This document shows, one piece after another, positions 18,092 to 26,462 of a stretch of DNA of 64,000 nt. Both the position numbers and the translations under genes were made by a program. Source of the DNA: Kitasatospora sp. A2-31 (GTDB taxonomy: Bacteria > Actinomycetota > Actinomycetes > Streptomycetales > Streptomycetaceae). Within the stretch, counting starts at the first letter, position 1; every line of letters starts with the position of its first letter. Under the pieces are notes generated by a model. It did no database searches. It saw only the letters and a program-made list of their open reading frames with translations, and was not told where the DNA came from. The stretch lies in assembly GCF_022288725.1 (NCBI RefSeq), contig NZ_JAKNTA010000003.1, positions 190,972 to 254,971 of the forward strand, in the 5' to 3' direction.

Positions 18092-19498
18092 TCAGAGCAG
18101 GCCATTCCGGTCGGTCGGGGCGTCCAGGTACAGGACGCTCGCGGGCCGCTCGGCGCTGCGCGTGGTCTTCTTCGTGGTGCCCTCCTTCTCCGCCTTGGTC
18201 ACCACGATGGCGATGATGATGATCGCGAGCACGATCACGCCGATGATGATGCCGACGATCACCAGGGCCGTGGAGCAGCCGCCGCTGTTCGACGCCGGAG
18301 CCGGCTGGAACGGCGGCGCGGGCATCGGCATCGGCTGCGGCGGCGGGGTGTGCGCCTGCTGCGGGAACGGCTGCGGCGTCTGGAACGCCGGCGGCGGGGT
18401 CTGGAAGGCCGGGGGCGGGGTGTGCGCCTGCTGCGGGAACGGCTGCGGCGTCCGGAACGCCGGCGGCGGGGTCTGGAAGGCCGGCGGGGGCGTCTGGAAG
18501 CCCGGCTGCCCCTGCTGGTGGAACTGCGGCTGCGGCGTCTGCGGCGCCGCGTGGACCGACCGCGGGCCGTCGGTGATCACCAGCGGGGTGCTCGCGGCCA
18601 GCTGGTTGCCGTTGCCGCCCTTCTCCGCGGCGATCAGCCGCTCGGCCTCGTCGCGCATCGCCGCCGCGCTCGGGAACCGGTGCGCCGGGTCCTTGCGCAG
18701 CGCCTGGGCGACGAAGGCGTCGACCGCCGGGTTGACCGCGCGGTTGATCGTGGAGGGCGCGACCGGCTCCTCCTGCACGTGCTTGTAGGCGATCGAGAAC
18801 GCGGAGTCGCCGTCGAAGACCAGCTGGCCGGTGAGCATCTCGAAGAGCATCACGCCGACCGAGTAGAGGTCGGAGCGGGCGTCCACCGGCTTGCCGAGCG
18901 CCTGCTCGGGCGAGAGGTACTGCGGCGTGCCGACCACCATGCCGGTCTGGGTCATCGACGTGACCCCGCTGTCCAGCGCGCGGGCGATGCCGAAGTCCAT
19001 GACCTTGACGGTGCCCTTGCGGTCGAACATGACGTTGCCGGGCTTGATGTCGCGGTGGACCAGGCCCTGGTCGTGCGAGGCCTCCAGCGCGTTCAGCACG
19101 CCGACGGTGATCCGCAGCGCCTCGGCGGTGGGCACCGCGCCGTACTGCGCGACCGCCTCGTTGATCACGTCGCGCAGGCCCTTGCCGTCGACCAGCTGCA
19201 TCACGATGAACGGCGTGCTGGAACCGTCGGCGGCGACGTCCTCGCCGCTGTCGTAGACGGTGACGATGTTGGTGTGCTCCAGCCGGGCCACCGACTGGGC
19301 CTCGCGGCGGAACCGCTCCTTGAAGGTCTCGTCGCGGCCGAGCTCGGCGTGCATGCTCTTCAGCGCGACCTGGCGGTCCAGCACGTTGTCGTAGGCGAGG
19401 TGCACGGAGGCCATGCCGCCCTCGCCGAGCACCCGCTGCAGCACGTACCTGCCGTTGCCCAGGGAGTGGCCCTCGACCGCGTTGCCGTGCTCGCTCAT
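18092..19498 (-). CDS. Ser/Thr protein kinase with Pro-rich linker
   Basis: 468 residues from the ATG at 19498. The kinase domain spans about 16-275: GEGGMASVHLAYD, Lys47, HRDIKPGN with Asp150, DFG at 168-170 and GTPQYLSPEQALGKP. The linker contains Gln/Pro/Phe-rich repeats, including a duplicated 24-residue unit. A single very hydrophobic Ile/Val helix lies near the C-terminus (ALVIVGIIIGVIVLAIIII), followed by only ~40 external residues. It is a paralogue of the downstream kinase. All catalytic residues are present, so it is probably active. Confidence 0.92.
   Translation of the reverse strand: MSEHGNAVEGHSLGNGRYVLQRVLGEGGMASVHLAYDNVLDRQVALKSMHAELGRDETFKERFRREAQSVARLEHTNIVTVYDSGEDVAADGSSTPFIVMQLVDGKGLRDVINEAVAQYGAVPTAEALRITVGVLNALEASHDQGLVHRDIKPGNVMFDRKGTVKVMDFGIARALDSGVTSMTQTGMVVGTPQYLSPEQALGKPVDARSDLYSVGVMLFEMLTGQLVFDGDSAFSIAYKHVQEEPVAPSTINRAVNPAVDAFVAQALRKDPAHRFPSAAAMRDEAERLIAAEKGGNGNQLAASTPLVITDGPRSVHAAPQTPQPQFHQQGQPGFQTPPPAFQTPPPAFRTPQPFPQQAHTPPPAFQTPPPAFQTPQPFPQQAHTPPPQPMPMPAPPFQPAPASNSGGCSTALVIVGIIIGVIVLAIIIIAIVVTKAEKEGTTKKTTRSAERPASVLYLDAPTDRNGLL
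18349..18492. repeat. 72-bp tandem duplication inside the kinase gene
   Basis: Two nearly identical 72-base units (18349-18420 and 18421-18492) differ at very few bases and encode a 24-residue Pro/Phe/Gln-rich unit in the juxtamembrane linker. The near-identity points to recent duplication or slippage. Confidence 0.75.
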
Positions 19499-19822
19499 GG
19501 TCCTCTGCTCCCCCTCGGCGCGGCCGTGCCGCCGCGACCGTGACGTTCGGTCTCGTCCTGCGTGTCGCGGGCCGGGCCACCTGGCCCTCGCCCGCCCCTG
19601 TCGCGGCGCTCGCCCGGCCTGCGACAGGGGCCCAGGGTATCGGCTCGCGGCGACAGTGATCGGCGCAGGGCCGACACTGTGTCCGGGCCGCAACCCGTCA
19701 CCCGGTGGTGGTGCGGGCGCCGGTCCGCCCGGCGCCGGGTCGTGGCGGTACGTCCCAACTCCGGCGCCGGAGACCGGGCGGCCGTCCGCCGGGACGCCCC
19801 GCCCGGCGCCCCGGGCCGCGGC
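19499..19822. promoter_or_regulatory. Spacer upstream of the kinase gene
   Basis: 324 bases without a gene. A hairpin (GGCGCCGG-TCCGC-CCGGCGCC, 19716-19736) probably terminates the bpa transcript. A 10-base inverted repeat with CCCCTGTCGC and GCGACAGGGG arms (19595-19604 and 19621-19630) lies about 100 bases upstream of the kinase start. It could be an operator or leader hairpin. Confidence 0.4.
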
Positions 19823-20428
19823 CTAGAGGTACGGGCCGGACCGGATACCGCGGCCCTCGGCGCCGTCGTCGCCCTCGTGGTCACCGCCGTGCAGACCGGG
19901 CGGCAGGGCCCGGCGCATCTGCTCCAACTGCGCCCGCGCCGCCATCTGCTGGGCGAACAGCGCGGTCTGGATGCCGTGGAACAGTCCCTCCAGCCAGCCC
20001 ACCAGCTGGGCCTGGGCGATCCGCAGCTCGGCCTCGGTGGGGATGGAGTCGTCGGTGAACGGCAGCGACAACCGCTCCAGCTCGGCGACCAGTTCGGGGG
20101 CCAGACCGAGCTCCAGCTCCTTGATGGAGCTGGCGTGGATGTCCTTCAACCGGGCGCGGCTCGCCTCGTCGAGGGGCGCCGCCCGGACCTCCTCCAGGAG
20201 CTGCTTGATCATGCTGCCGATCCGCATGACCTTGGCGGGCTGCTCCACCATCTCGGTCACCGGGAGCTCGCGCGGGCCTTCGGAGTCGTCACCCGCCGGC
20301 GGGGCGAAGCCCTCGCCCACCGGAAGCCCGTCCGGTCCGACGATCAGCACCTTCTGGCCGTCCTGCGGCTGGCCGCCCATGGCCTGGTACATCTCCTGCG
20401 ACGAGCGCTCGTCCATCGGATTCGTCAT
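19823..20428 (-). CDS. bpa: Bacterial proteasome activator Bpa/PafE
   Basis: 201 residues from the ATG at 20428, which has AGGGAG 10 bases upstream; an ATG at 20437 is too close to it. The core (LVTEMVEQPAKVMRIG-type start, then IKQLLEEVRAAPLDEASRAR and ELRIAQAQLVGWLEGLFHGIQ) is nearly identical to what I remember of mycobacterial Bpa. Bpa forms a dodecameric ring that opens the 20S proteasome without ATP, docking by a C-terminal GQYL. Here the end is GPYL, a one-residue variation of that docking motif. The N-terminal ~50 residues are variable and acidic. Confidence 0.9.
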   Translation of the reverse strand: MTNPMDERSSQEMYQAMGGQPQDGQKVLIVGPDGLPVGEGFAPPAGDDSEGPRELPVTEMVEQPAKVMRIGSMIKQLLEEVRAAPLDEASRARLKDIHASSIKELELGLAPELVAELERLSLPFTDDSIPTEAELRIAQAQLVGWLEGLFHGIQTALFAQQMAARAQLEQMRRALPPGLHGGDHEGDDGAEGRGIRSGPYL

Positions 20429-20590
20429 GAACCACATTCTCCCTCACTGGGGTTGGTCGGACGGAAGCCCCCGGTTCCGCGAAGCCGCCGTTCGGTCCCC
20501 GCCGGCCGCACCGCCCGCCACCACGCACGACGCTACGCCGCCGGGCGGGCTCCGGGTATCCGTACGGATACTCAGTCCGCGCCGCGGCGC

Positions 20591-20615
20591 AGCGGCGTTC
20601 TTCGGCAACGCCGCT
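20591..20615. terminator. Hairpin downstream of the Pro/Ala-rich gene
   Basis: AGCGGCGTT and AACGCCGCT pair perfectly around a 7-base loop, about 90 bases after the reverse-strand stop at 20706 and upstream of bpa. Confidence 0.5.
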
Positions 20616-20705
20616 CTTCCGCAGCGGGGTCCGCCGGCAGCGGGGTTCTCCCGCAGCGGGGTCCGCGCGGGCCGCCGGGCCGGCGGCGGCAGCGGGTGGG
20701 CGGGC

Positions 20706-21734
20706 TCAGCCCTTGCGCAACCGCAGGCCGATCAGACCGAGGCCGCAACCGATCAGACCGAGACCGGCCCCGAGCGGCAGCTGCCGGGTCGACGCGTCGC
20801 CCCAGCGCGCGGGGACGACGAGCGGGACGGCCGCGACGGCCTGCGGGGCGGACTCCCCCGCGGCGAGGGCAGCGGCCCCGGTCCCGGCGCCGTCCTCAGC
20901 CGGTCCGGCCCCGGTGGTGTCCGCCGCGGCCGGGTCGGCACCCGACACCGACTGCCCGGCCCCGACCGACGGCCCGGGCTGCGGCTCGACGGGCCGCTCC
21001 ACCGACTCCCCGGGCTGCTGCCCCAGGGCGCGCTCGACCGGCTGCTGCGGCGTCCCCTCCGGGGCCCGGTCGGGAGCCCGGTCGGGAGCCGCCTCGGCGC
21101 GCTCGGGCGCCGAGGCCGGACGGTGCCGGTGCCCCTGGCCCCGCTCGGCCCACGGCCCGCCGGTCATCGCCCGGGGGCGGCCGGCCTGGTGGGGCGCCGC
21201 GGACTCCAGGAGCGGACCCGGGACCGGCGCCCCGACCGGCGCGGGCACGACGGACCCCGGCGGCGCGGGCGGGCCGGCGGGCGACGGTTCCGGTGCAGCG
21301 GCGGGGAACGACGGGCCGCCGGACGTCACGGCCCCCGCGGTGGGCGAGCCGGGCCGCACCGGCCCGGAGGCGGGGGCGGCGGAGGGGGCGGGCCCGGCCG
21401 CACCGGACGGCTCGGCGTCGGCGGACGGCCCGGGGGCGGGCGGTCCGGCGGAGGCCGGCTCGGCGTCCGACGTTCCGGTCGGCGTGGAGGCCCCCGGCCC
21501 GACCGACTGCCCGGCGGGAGCGGGGGGCCCCGCCGCGACCGCCACCGCGACGGGGGCGAGGGCCAGCGGGACGACCAGACCGAACACCGCCATCGCCTGC
21601 AGCGCCCGCAGTCGTCGAGCGGTACGGCATCGGGTCCGGCATCGGGTCCGGCATCGGGTCCGGCGGCCGGTACGGCTGCGGGACGGGACCGCGGCGGGCA
21701 GCGGCCCGAGGAGCGCGTTCGAAGGTGCGGCCAC
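20706..21734 (-). CDS. Pro/Ala/Gly-rich exported or membrane-anchored protein
   Basis: About 342 residues from the GTG at 21734, chosen for the GGAAGGA site 8 bases upstream. The N-terminus is very Arg-rich with three RTRC repeats, then a hydrophobic segment (AMAVFGLVVPLALAPVAVAVAAG) that looks like a long signal sequence. The middle ~230 residues are low-complexity Pro/Ala/Gly/Ser, probably disordered. The C-terminus has a second hydrophobic stretch (LPLGAGLGLIGCGLGLIGL) and RLRKG, so it may be membrane-anchored outside the cell. No domain is recognised and no LPXTG-type motif is present. Coding status is supported by composition and position rather than homology. Confidence 0.6.
   Translation of the reverse strand: MAAPSNALLGPLPAAVPSRSRTGRRTRCRTRCRTRCRTARRLRALQAMAVFGLVVPLALAPVAVAVAAGPPAPAGQSVGPGASTPTGTSDAEPASAGPPAPGPSADAEPSGAAGPAPSAAPASGPVRPGSPTAGAVTSGGPSFPAAAPEPSPAGPPAPPGSVVPAPVGAPVPGPLLESAAPHQAGRPRAMTGGPWAERGQGHRHRPASAPERAEAAPDRAPDRAPEGTPQQPVERALGQQPGESVERPVEPQPGPSVGAGQSVSGADPAAADTTGAGPAEDGAGTGAAALAAGESAPQAVAAVPLVVPARWGDASTRQLPLGAGLGLIGCGLGLIGLRLRKG
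21626..21661. repeat. Three tandem 12-bp repeats
   Basis: GGCATCGGGTCC occurs three times in a row inside the start of the Pro/Ala-rich gene and encodes its RTRC repeats. Being a multiple of three, copy-number change would keep the frame. Confidence 0.8.
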
Positions 21735-21915
21735 GATCGAGGTCCTTCCGACGGCCGGCCGCGTAGGGGCGCGGTCGGCGGCGGGACAGCTCCCGACCAG
21801 CCTCACACAATCCGACAATCCGGGCATTTCGAACGGCTGTGCACCGACCGGCACCACCGGCCGGCGCCCACCGCCCGCCGTGCCCGACCGCCCTCCGCCG
21901 GGCGGGACGAGGCCC

Positions 21916-22893
21916 CTAGGCCCGCAGCACCACCTTGCCGACCTGCTCGCCGTTCTCCAGCACCCGGTGCCCGTCGGCGGCGTCCGTCAGCGGCAGCACC
22001 CGGTCGATCACCGGCCGGACCACCCCGGACTCGACCAGCGGCCAGACGTGCTCGCGCACCGCCGCCACGATCGCGGCCTTCTCCGCCAGCGGCCGGCCGC
22101 GCAGATTGGTGGCGATCACCGCACCGCGCTTGCGCAGCAGGCTGTTGAGGTCGAGCTCGCCCTTCACCCCGCCCTGCAGACCGATGATCACCAGTCGGCC
22201 GTTGACCGCGAGCGCGTCCACGTTCCGCTGCAGGTACTTGGCGCCCATGATGTCCAGGATGACGTCCGCCCCGGCCCCGCCGGTGGCCTCCCGGATCGCC
22301 TCGACGAAGTCCTGCTCCCGGTAGTCGATCGCGATGTCCGCCCCCAGCTCGGTGCAGCGGGCGAGCTTCGCGGCGCTGCCCGCCGTCACCGCCACCCGGG
22401 CGCCGACGGCCTTGGCCAGCTGGATCGCCATCGTCCCGATCCCGCTCGCCCCGCCGTGCAGCAGCACCGTCTCGCCGGGCCGCAGGTGGGCCGTGAGGAA
22501 GACGTTCGACCAGACCGTCGCGACCACCTCGGGCAGGGCCGCGGCCTGCTCCAGGCTCAGCCCCTTCGGCACCGGCAGCAGCTGCCCGACCGGCACCGCC
22601 ACCCGCTGCGCGTAGCCGCCGCCGACCAGCAGCGCGCAGACCTCGTCGCCGACCGCCCAGCCGGCCACCCCGGCCCCCAGCGCGGTGATCCGCCCCGAGC
22701 ACTCCAGCCCCGGGTAGGGCGGGCTGCCGGGCGGCGGGTTGTAGAAGCCCTGCCGCTGCAGCAGGTCGGCCCGGTTGACGGCGGTGGCCGCCACCTCCAC
22801 CAGGACCTCGCCCTCGCCGGGCACCGGATCCGGCACCTCGGCCCAGACCAGCGCCTCGGGGCCGCCGGGTTCGGGAATCGTCATCGCATGCAT
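21916..22893 (-). CDS. Zinc-type quinone oxidoreductase (MDR superfamily)
   Basis: 325 residues, the usual length for NADPH:quinone reductases of the medium-chain dehydrogenase superfamily. The GroES-like N-domain has VNRADLLQRQGFYNPPPG and YPGLECSGRI. The Rossmann domain has VLLHGGASGIGTMAIQLAKAVGARVAVT. The TDH-like structural zinc cysteines are absent, as in the PIG3/QOR group. It probably reduces quinones or aldehydes using NADPH. It diverges from the K+ channel gene. The ATG at 22884 is an alternative start. Confidence 0.88.
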   Translation of the reverse strand: MHAMTIPEPGGPEALVWAEVPDPVPGEGEVLVEVAATAVNRADLLQRQGFYNPPPGSPPYPGLECSGRITALGAGVAGWAVGDEVCALLVGGGYAQRVAVPVGQLLPVPKGLSLEQAAALPEVVATVWSNVFLTAHLRPGETVLLHGGASGIGTMAIQLAKAVGARVAVTAGSAAKLARCTELGADIAIDYREQDFVEAIREATGGAGADVILDIMGAKYLQRNVDALAVNGRLVIIGLQGGVKGELDLNSLLRKRGAVIATNLRGRPLAEKAAIVAAVREHVWPLVESGVVRPVIDRVLPLTDAADGHRVLENGEQVGKVVLRA

Positions 22894-23049
22894 GCCCCGA
22901 AGCTACTCCGCGCCGACCGGCCGCGGGGTGCGCCCCGCGCGGCCCCCGCCCGCGCACCGCCGCCGGTACCGGCGCAATCGCACCCGCCGACACGCCCGGG
23001 CCGCCGACCCGGGGCTCCAGGGCCCCGGCACGCGGCCATCCTTGGGTAC

Positions 23050-24159
23050 GTGACGAACGGTGAGCAGCCCGCACAGACCGGCCGATCCGGCCTCCGACCG
23101 CGCCTGCCGGGGCGCCGCACCGGGCGGGCGGAGACCGACGTCGAGGCCGGCGACCGGGTCGTCCTCCCGGCGCAGCAGCCGCGCCCGCCGCTGCGTCAGG
23201 TGTCCGGGCGGCTGCTGGTCGCCTTCGGCGTCCTGATCGTCACCACCGTGCTGGTCTGGCTCGACCGCGACGGCTACAACGACAACGCCGGCGGCGGGGT
23301 GAGCTTCCTCGACGCGGCCTACTACGCCACCGTCACGCTCTCCACCACCGGGTACGGCGACATCACCCCGTTCAGCGACAGCGCCCGGCTCACCAACATC
23401 TTCGTGATCACCCCGCTGCGCGTGCTCTTCCTGATCATCCTGGTCGGCACCACGCTCGAAGTGCTCACCGAACGCACCCGCCGGCAGTGGCGGATCGGAC
23501 GCTGGAGGTCCGCAGTGAGGGAACACACCGTCGTGATCGGCTACGGCACCAAGGGCCGCAGCGCCGTCGACACCCTGATCGGCCAGGGCGTGCGCCGGGA
23601 CGAGATCGTGGTGGTCGACCCGCAGCGCAAGGTCGTCGAGCAGGCCACCCTGGACGGGCTGGCCGGCGTGGTCGGCGACGCCACCCGCACCGACACCCTG
23701 CTCCGTGCCGAACTCCCCCGCGCCGCCCGGGTGGTGGTCGCCCCCGAGCGCGACGACACGGCCGCGCTGATCACCCTGACCGCCCGCCAGCTCAACCGGG
23801 GCGCCACCGTCGTCGCCGCCGTCCGCGAGGACGAGAACGCCCCGCTGCTGCGGCAGAGCGGTGCGGACGTCGTGGTCACCAGCTCGAGTTCGGCGGGCCG
23901 GCTGCTCGGCATGTCGATGCTCAGCCCGCACGCCGGCGCGGTCATGGAGGACCTGCTCACCTACGGCACCGGCCTCGACGTCCACGAGCGCCCGGTGACC
24001 CGGGCCGAGGCCGGGCACAGCCCGCGCGAGTGCGCCGACCTGGTGGTCGCGGTGGTCCGCGGCCGGCGGGTGCTCAACTACAACGACCCGGAGGCCGCCA
24101 CCCTCCAGCTCACCGACCGGGTGATCACCATCCGCCCGGCCGCCCCGCCGGCCGGCTGA
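23050..24159 (+). CDS. Potassium channel with RCK (TrkA-N) domain
   Basis: 369 residues from the GTG at 23050. Two membrane helices (about 52-71 and 117-138) flank a pore loop with the selectivity filter TTGYGD at 99-104. The cytoplasmic part begins with an RCK Rossmann fold, VVIGYGTKGRSAVDTLI (about 161-177), followed by DPQRKVVEQA and GDATRTDTLLRAEL. This is the MthK/GsuK-like layout, in which nucleotide or ion binding to a ring of RCK domains gates K+ flow. The N-terminal ~45 residues are basic and disordered. Confidence 0.9.
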   Translation: MTNGEQPAQTGRSGLRPRLPGRRTGRAETDVEAGDRVVLPAQQPRPPLRQVSGRLLVAFGVLIVTTVLVWLDRDGYNDNAGGGVSFLDAAYYATVTLSTTGYGDITPFSDSARLTNIFVITPLRVLFLIILVGTTLEVLTERTRRQWRIGRWRSAVREHTVVIGYGTKGRSAVDTLIGQGVRRDEIVVVDPQRKVVEQATLDGLAGVVGDATRTDTLLRAELPRAARVVVAPERDDTAALITLTARQLNRGATVVAAVREDENAPLLRQSGADVVVTSSSSAGRLLGMSMLSPHAGAVMEDLLTYGTGLDVHERPVTRAEAGHSPRECADLVVAVVRGRRVLNYNDPEAATLQLTDRVITIRPAAPPAG

Positions 24160-24192
24160 CCACCCCCGCCCGTCCCCGGTGGCCGCCGGCCG

Positions 24193-25398
24193 TCACGGGG
24201 CCTCCAGCAGTTCGACCGCCGCCCCCGCCGCCACGCCGCCGGGCGGCACCACGGCCAGCGCGTCCGCCCGGGCCAGCCCGCGCAGCATCGCCGGGCCGTC
24301 GAAGGCCAGCGGGACGGCGCCGCACGCGGTGCGGCGCACCGGGAGCAGCCGGGTGTCCGCGGGGTGGCCGGGCAGGTCGACGGCGGCCGGTGCGAGGTCC
24401 GGTTCCTCGGCCACCCGCCCGACGAGGGCCTGCAGCAGCGGGAGCGCCAGCGTCACGGTGCCGGCCACGGCGGCCAGCGGGTTGCCGGGCAGGCCCACCA
24501 GGTGTCGGCCGCCTGGGAGTTCGGCGAGCAGCATCGGGTGGCCGGGGCGGACGGCGACCCCGTCCACCAGCAGCCGGGCGCCTGCCTCGGCGAGGGCCCG
24601 GTGCAGGAAGTCCACCGGCCCGGCCGCCGTCCCCCCGGTGCTGACCACCACGTCGGCGGTGGAGTGCCGGACGGCGTCCCGCAGCAGGCCGAAGTCGTCC
24701 CGGACCGCGCGCACCCCGGCGACCTCGGCACCGGCCGCCCGCAGCCACGGCGGCAGCAACGGGCCCAGCGCGTCCCGGACCAGGCCGGGACGCGGCAGCC
24801 CGGACTCCAGCAGCTCGTCACCCAGGACGAGCAGCTCGACCACCGGCCGGCGGCGGACGGCCAGCCGGTCGTGGCCGCAGGCGGCGGCCAGGCCCAGCAC
24901 CGCCGGCCCGACCGGGGTGCCGGCGGGCAGCAACGCCTCGCCCCGACGGCACTCCTGGGCGCGCGGGCGGACGTCCTGACCGGTGGTCAACGGGGCCGGT
25001 CCGCGGTCGTGCAGCAGCGCCCCGCTCAGCTCGCCGTGCTCGCGGCGGAGCACGGCCGTGGCGCCGGGCGGCAGTTGGGCACCGGTGGCGATCTCGACGG
25101 CGGCTCCGTCGTCCAGCGCCGCAACGGCCGGCCGACCGGCCAGCAGCCGGCCGGCCACCCGCCACGGGCCCGGTCCGGCGACCGCCCAGCCGTCCATCGC
25201 CGAGGTGTCGAAGGCGGGCAGGTCGGTGAGGGCGGCGAGCGGCTCGGCCAGGGTGCGGCCGAGCGCCTCGGCGAGGTCGACCGGCTGCGGCGGCAGCGGG
25301 CGCAGCCCGGCCCGGCGGGCGGTCTCCCGCGCCTGCGGCCAGGCCGACGGCCCGACGGAGGGCGTGCCGAGCACGGCGGGCTCCTCGACGGTGCTCAC
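24193..25398 (-). CDS. moeA: Molybdopterin molybdenumtransferase MoeA
   Basis: 401 residues from the GTG at 25398. MoeA blocks are visible: PLAALTDLPAFDTSAMDGWAV, IATGAQLPPGATAVLRREHGEL, VVVSTGGTAAGPVDFLH and VGLPGNPLAAVAGTVTLALP. It inserts molybdate into adenylylated molybdopterin in cofactor synthesis. The start overlaps the stop of the small upstream DUF6457-like gene (GTGA), and mobA is a little further upstream, forming a Moco cluster. The usual DALGRVLAEP motif appears as EALGRTLAEPLAAL. Confidence 0.9.
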   Translation of the reverse strand: MSTVEEPAVLGTPSVGPSAWPQARETARRAGLRPLPPQPVDLAEALGRTLAEPLAALTDLPAFDTSAMDGWAVAGPGPWRVAGRLLAGRPAVAALDDGAAVEIATGAQLPPGATAVLRREHGELSGALLHDRGPAPLTTGQDVRPRAQECRRGEALLPAGTPVGPAVLGLAAACGHDRLAVRRRPVVELLVLGDELLESGLPRPGLVRDALGPLLPPWLRAAGAEVAGVRAVRDDFGLLRDAVRHSTADVVVSTGGTAAGPVDFLHRALAEAGARLLVDGVAVRPGHPMLLAELPGGRHLVGLPGNPLAAVAGTVTLALPLLQALVGRVAEEPDLAPAAVDLPGHPADTRLLPVRRTACGAVPLAFDGPAMLRGLARADALAVVPPGGVAAGAAVELLEAP

Positions 25399-25670
25399 CG
25401 CTGTTCCGGCTCGGCCGCCGCGGCGGCCCACCGCTCGGCCAGCTCGGCGGTCCGCCGCGACGCCTCGGCGACGGCCTCGGGGCCGCCGCCGCGTTGCGCG
25501 GCGGCGTAGCCGACCAGGAAGGCGGTCAGCGGCGCGGCGGGCCGGTCGACGCCGTGCGCCACCACCCGGGCGAGGTCGAGCAGCCCGCGGACGTCGACCT
25601 CCAGGTCGACCCCCAGCTCGGCTCCGACCTCGGCGATCCAGTCATCCAGCGTGCGCTCCATGGGCCCCAT
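25395..25670 (-). CDS. Small DUF6457-like protein
   Basis: About 91 residues from the ATG at 25670 (the ATG at 25661, MERTLDDWIAE, is equally possible). It is an all-helical acidic protein: TLDDWIAEVGAELG, then LLDLARVVAHGVDRPAAPLTAFLVGYAAA. Actinobacterial proteins of this kind sit beside moeA and mobA. The four-base overlap with moeA implies co-translation and a role linked to molybdenum cofactor, but the biochemical function is unknown. Confidence 0.75.
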   Translation of the reverse strand: MGPMERTLDDWIAEVGAELGVDLEVDVRGLLDLARVVAHGVDRPAAPLTAFLVGYAAAQRGGGPEAVAEASRRTAELAERWAAAAAEPEQR

Positions 25671-25763
25671 GCTGCCCGATCGCCGGTTTCCCCGGGGCGT
25701 TTGCCCCGTGAGCGGCGCGCGTCGTTTCCCGCGCGCGGGCACGGGCCCCCCGTGAACGCCCGG

Positions 25764-25781
25764 CCGTACGGGCCCGTACGG
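25764..25781. promoter_or_regulatory. 18-bp palindrome upstream of DUF6457-moeA
   Basis: CCGTACGGG followed immediately by CCCGTACGG, about 95 bases upstream of the DUF6457 start and 39 bases beyond the end of mobA. It could be an operator, or a weak loop-less terminator for mobA. Confidence 0.35.
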
Positions 25782-25819
25782 ACCCATAGCGGACCGCGGC
25801 GGATAGGCGCGGCCGCCGC

Positions 25820-26401
25820 CTACCCGCGGTCGCGGTCGCGGGCCTGTTCCAGGTCCTCCCAGGTGTCGCAGTCGTAGGTGACGCCGTCGGTGTCGGCCAG
25901 CCGCAGCGTGCGCAGGCCGCCGGTCAGGCGGCGCAGCGGCAGGCCGGCCGGGTCACCGAGGGAGGCGAGCACCCCTCGCAGGGCGGCGGCGCGGTAGGCG
26001 GCGGCGAGCGGCTGGTCGCGGCCGCCGGCGTCGACCAGGACGACCGCCTCGGTCTCCCGGTCCGCCGCGGCGAGGGCGCCGGCCAGCCGCCGGACGGTCC
26101 GCTCGTCGAGGAACGGCAGGTCCGCGGCGAGCAGCAGCACGATCTCGGCCGTGGTCGCGGCGAGGCCGGCCGCGACGGCCGCCACCGGTCCGCCGCCGGG
26201 CGGGTTCTCGCGGGTCCAGCGCACGTCGGCGGTGGCGGTGGGCCGGGCCGGGCCGACCACCACGGTGGTCCGGGCGCCGGCGCAGGCGGCGAGCACGCGG
26301 TCGAGGAGCGACCTCTCACCGACGGTCAGAGCGGGTTTGTCCACCCCGCCGAGCCGCCGGGCGGCGCCCCCGGCCGGCACGATCACGTCGTACGGCGTCA
26401 T
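25820..26401 (-). CDS. mobA: Molybdenum cofactor guanylyltransferase MobA
   Basis: 193 residues from the ATG at 26401. The nucleotidyltransferase signature is DVIVPAGGAARRLGGVDKPAL (GG..R.G..K), followed by LLLAADLPFLDERTVRRL containing the metal-binding Asp. It attaches GMP to molybdopterin to form the bis-MGD cofactor. Its size fits the family, and its location upstream of DUF6457-moeA in the same direction supports the call. It is cytoplasmic. Confidence 0.88.
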   Translation of the reverse strand: MTPYDVIVPAGGAARRLGGVDKPALTVGERSLLDRVLAACAGARTTVVVGPARPTATADVRWTRENPPGGGPVAAVAAGLAATTAEIVLLLAADLPFLDERTVRRLAGALAAADRETEAVVLVDAGGRDQPLAAAYRAAALRGVLASLGDPAGLPLRRLTGGLRTLRLADTDGVTYDCDTWEDLEQARDRDRG

Positions 26402-26462
26402 GCCGCCAGTATCCGCCCCGCCCGTGGGCGGCCCGGCCCCGCGCCGGTACCGCCCCGGTGCG

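Noticed and set aside
20713..23049. Very long forward reading frame before the K+ channel
   Set aside because: It is antisense to the Pro/Ala-rich gene and the quinone reductase. GC-rich DNA keeps shadow frames open; the channel start with its pore and RCK domains is at 23050.
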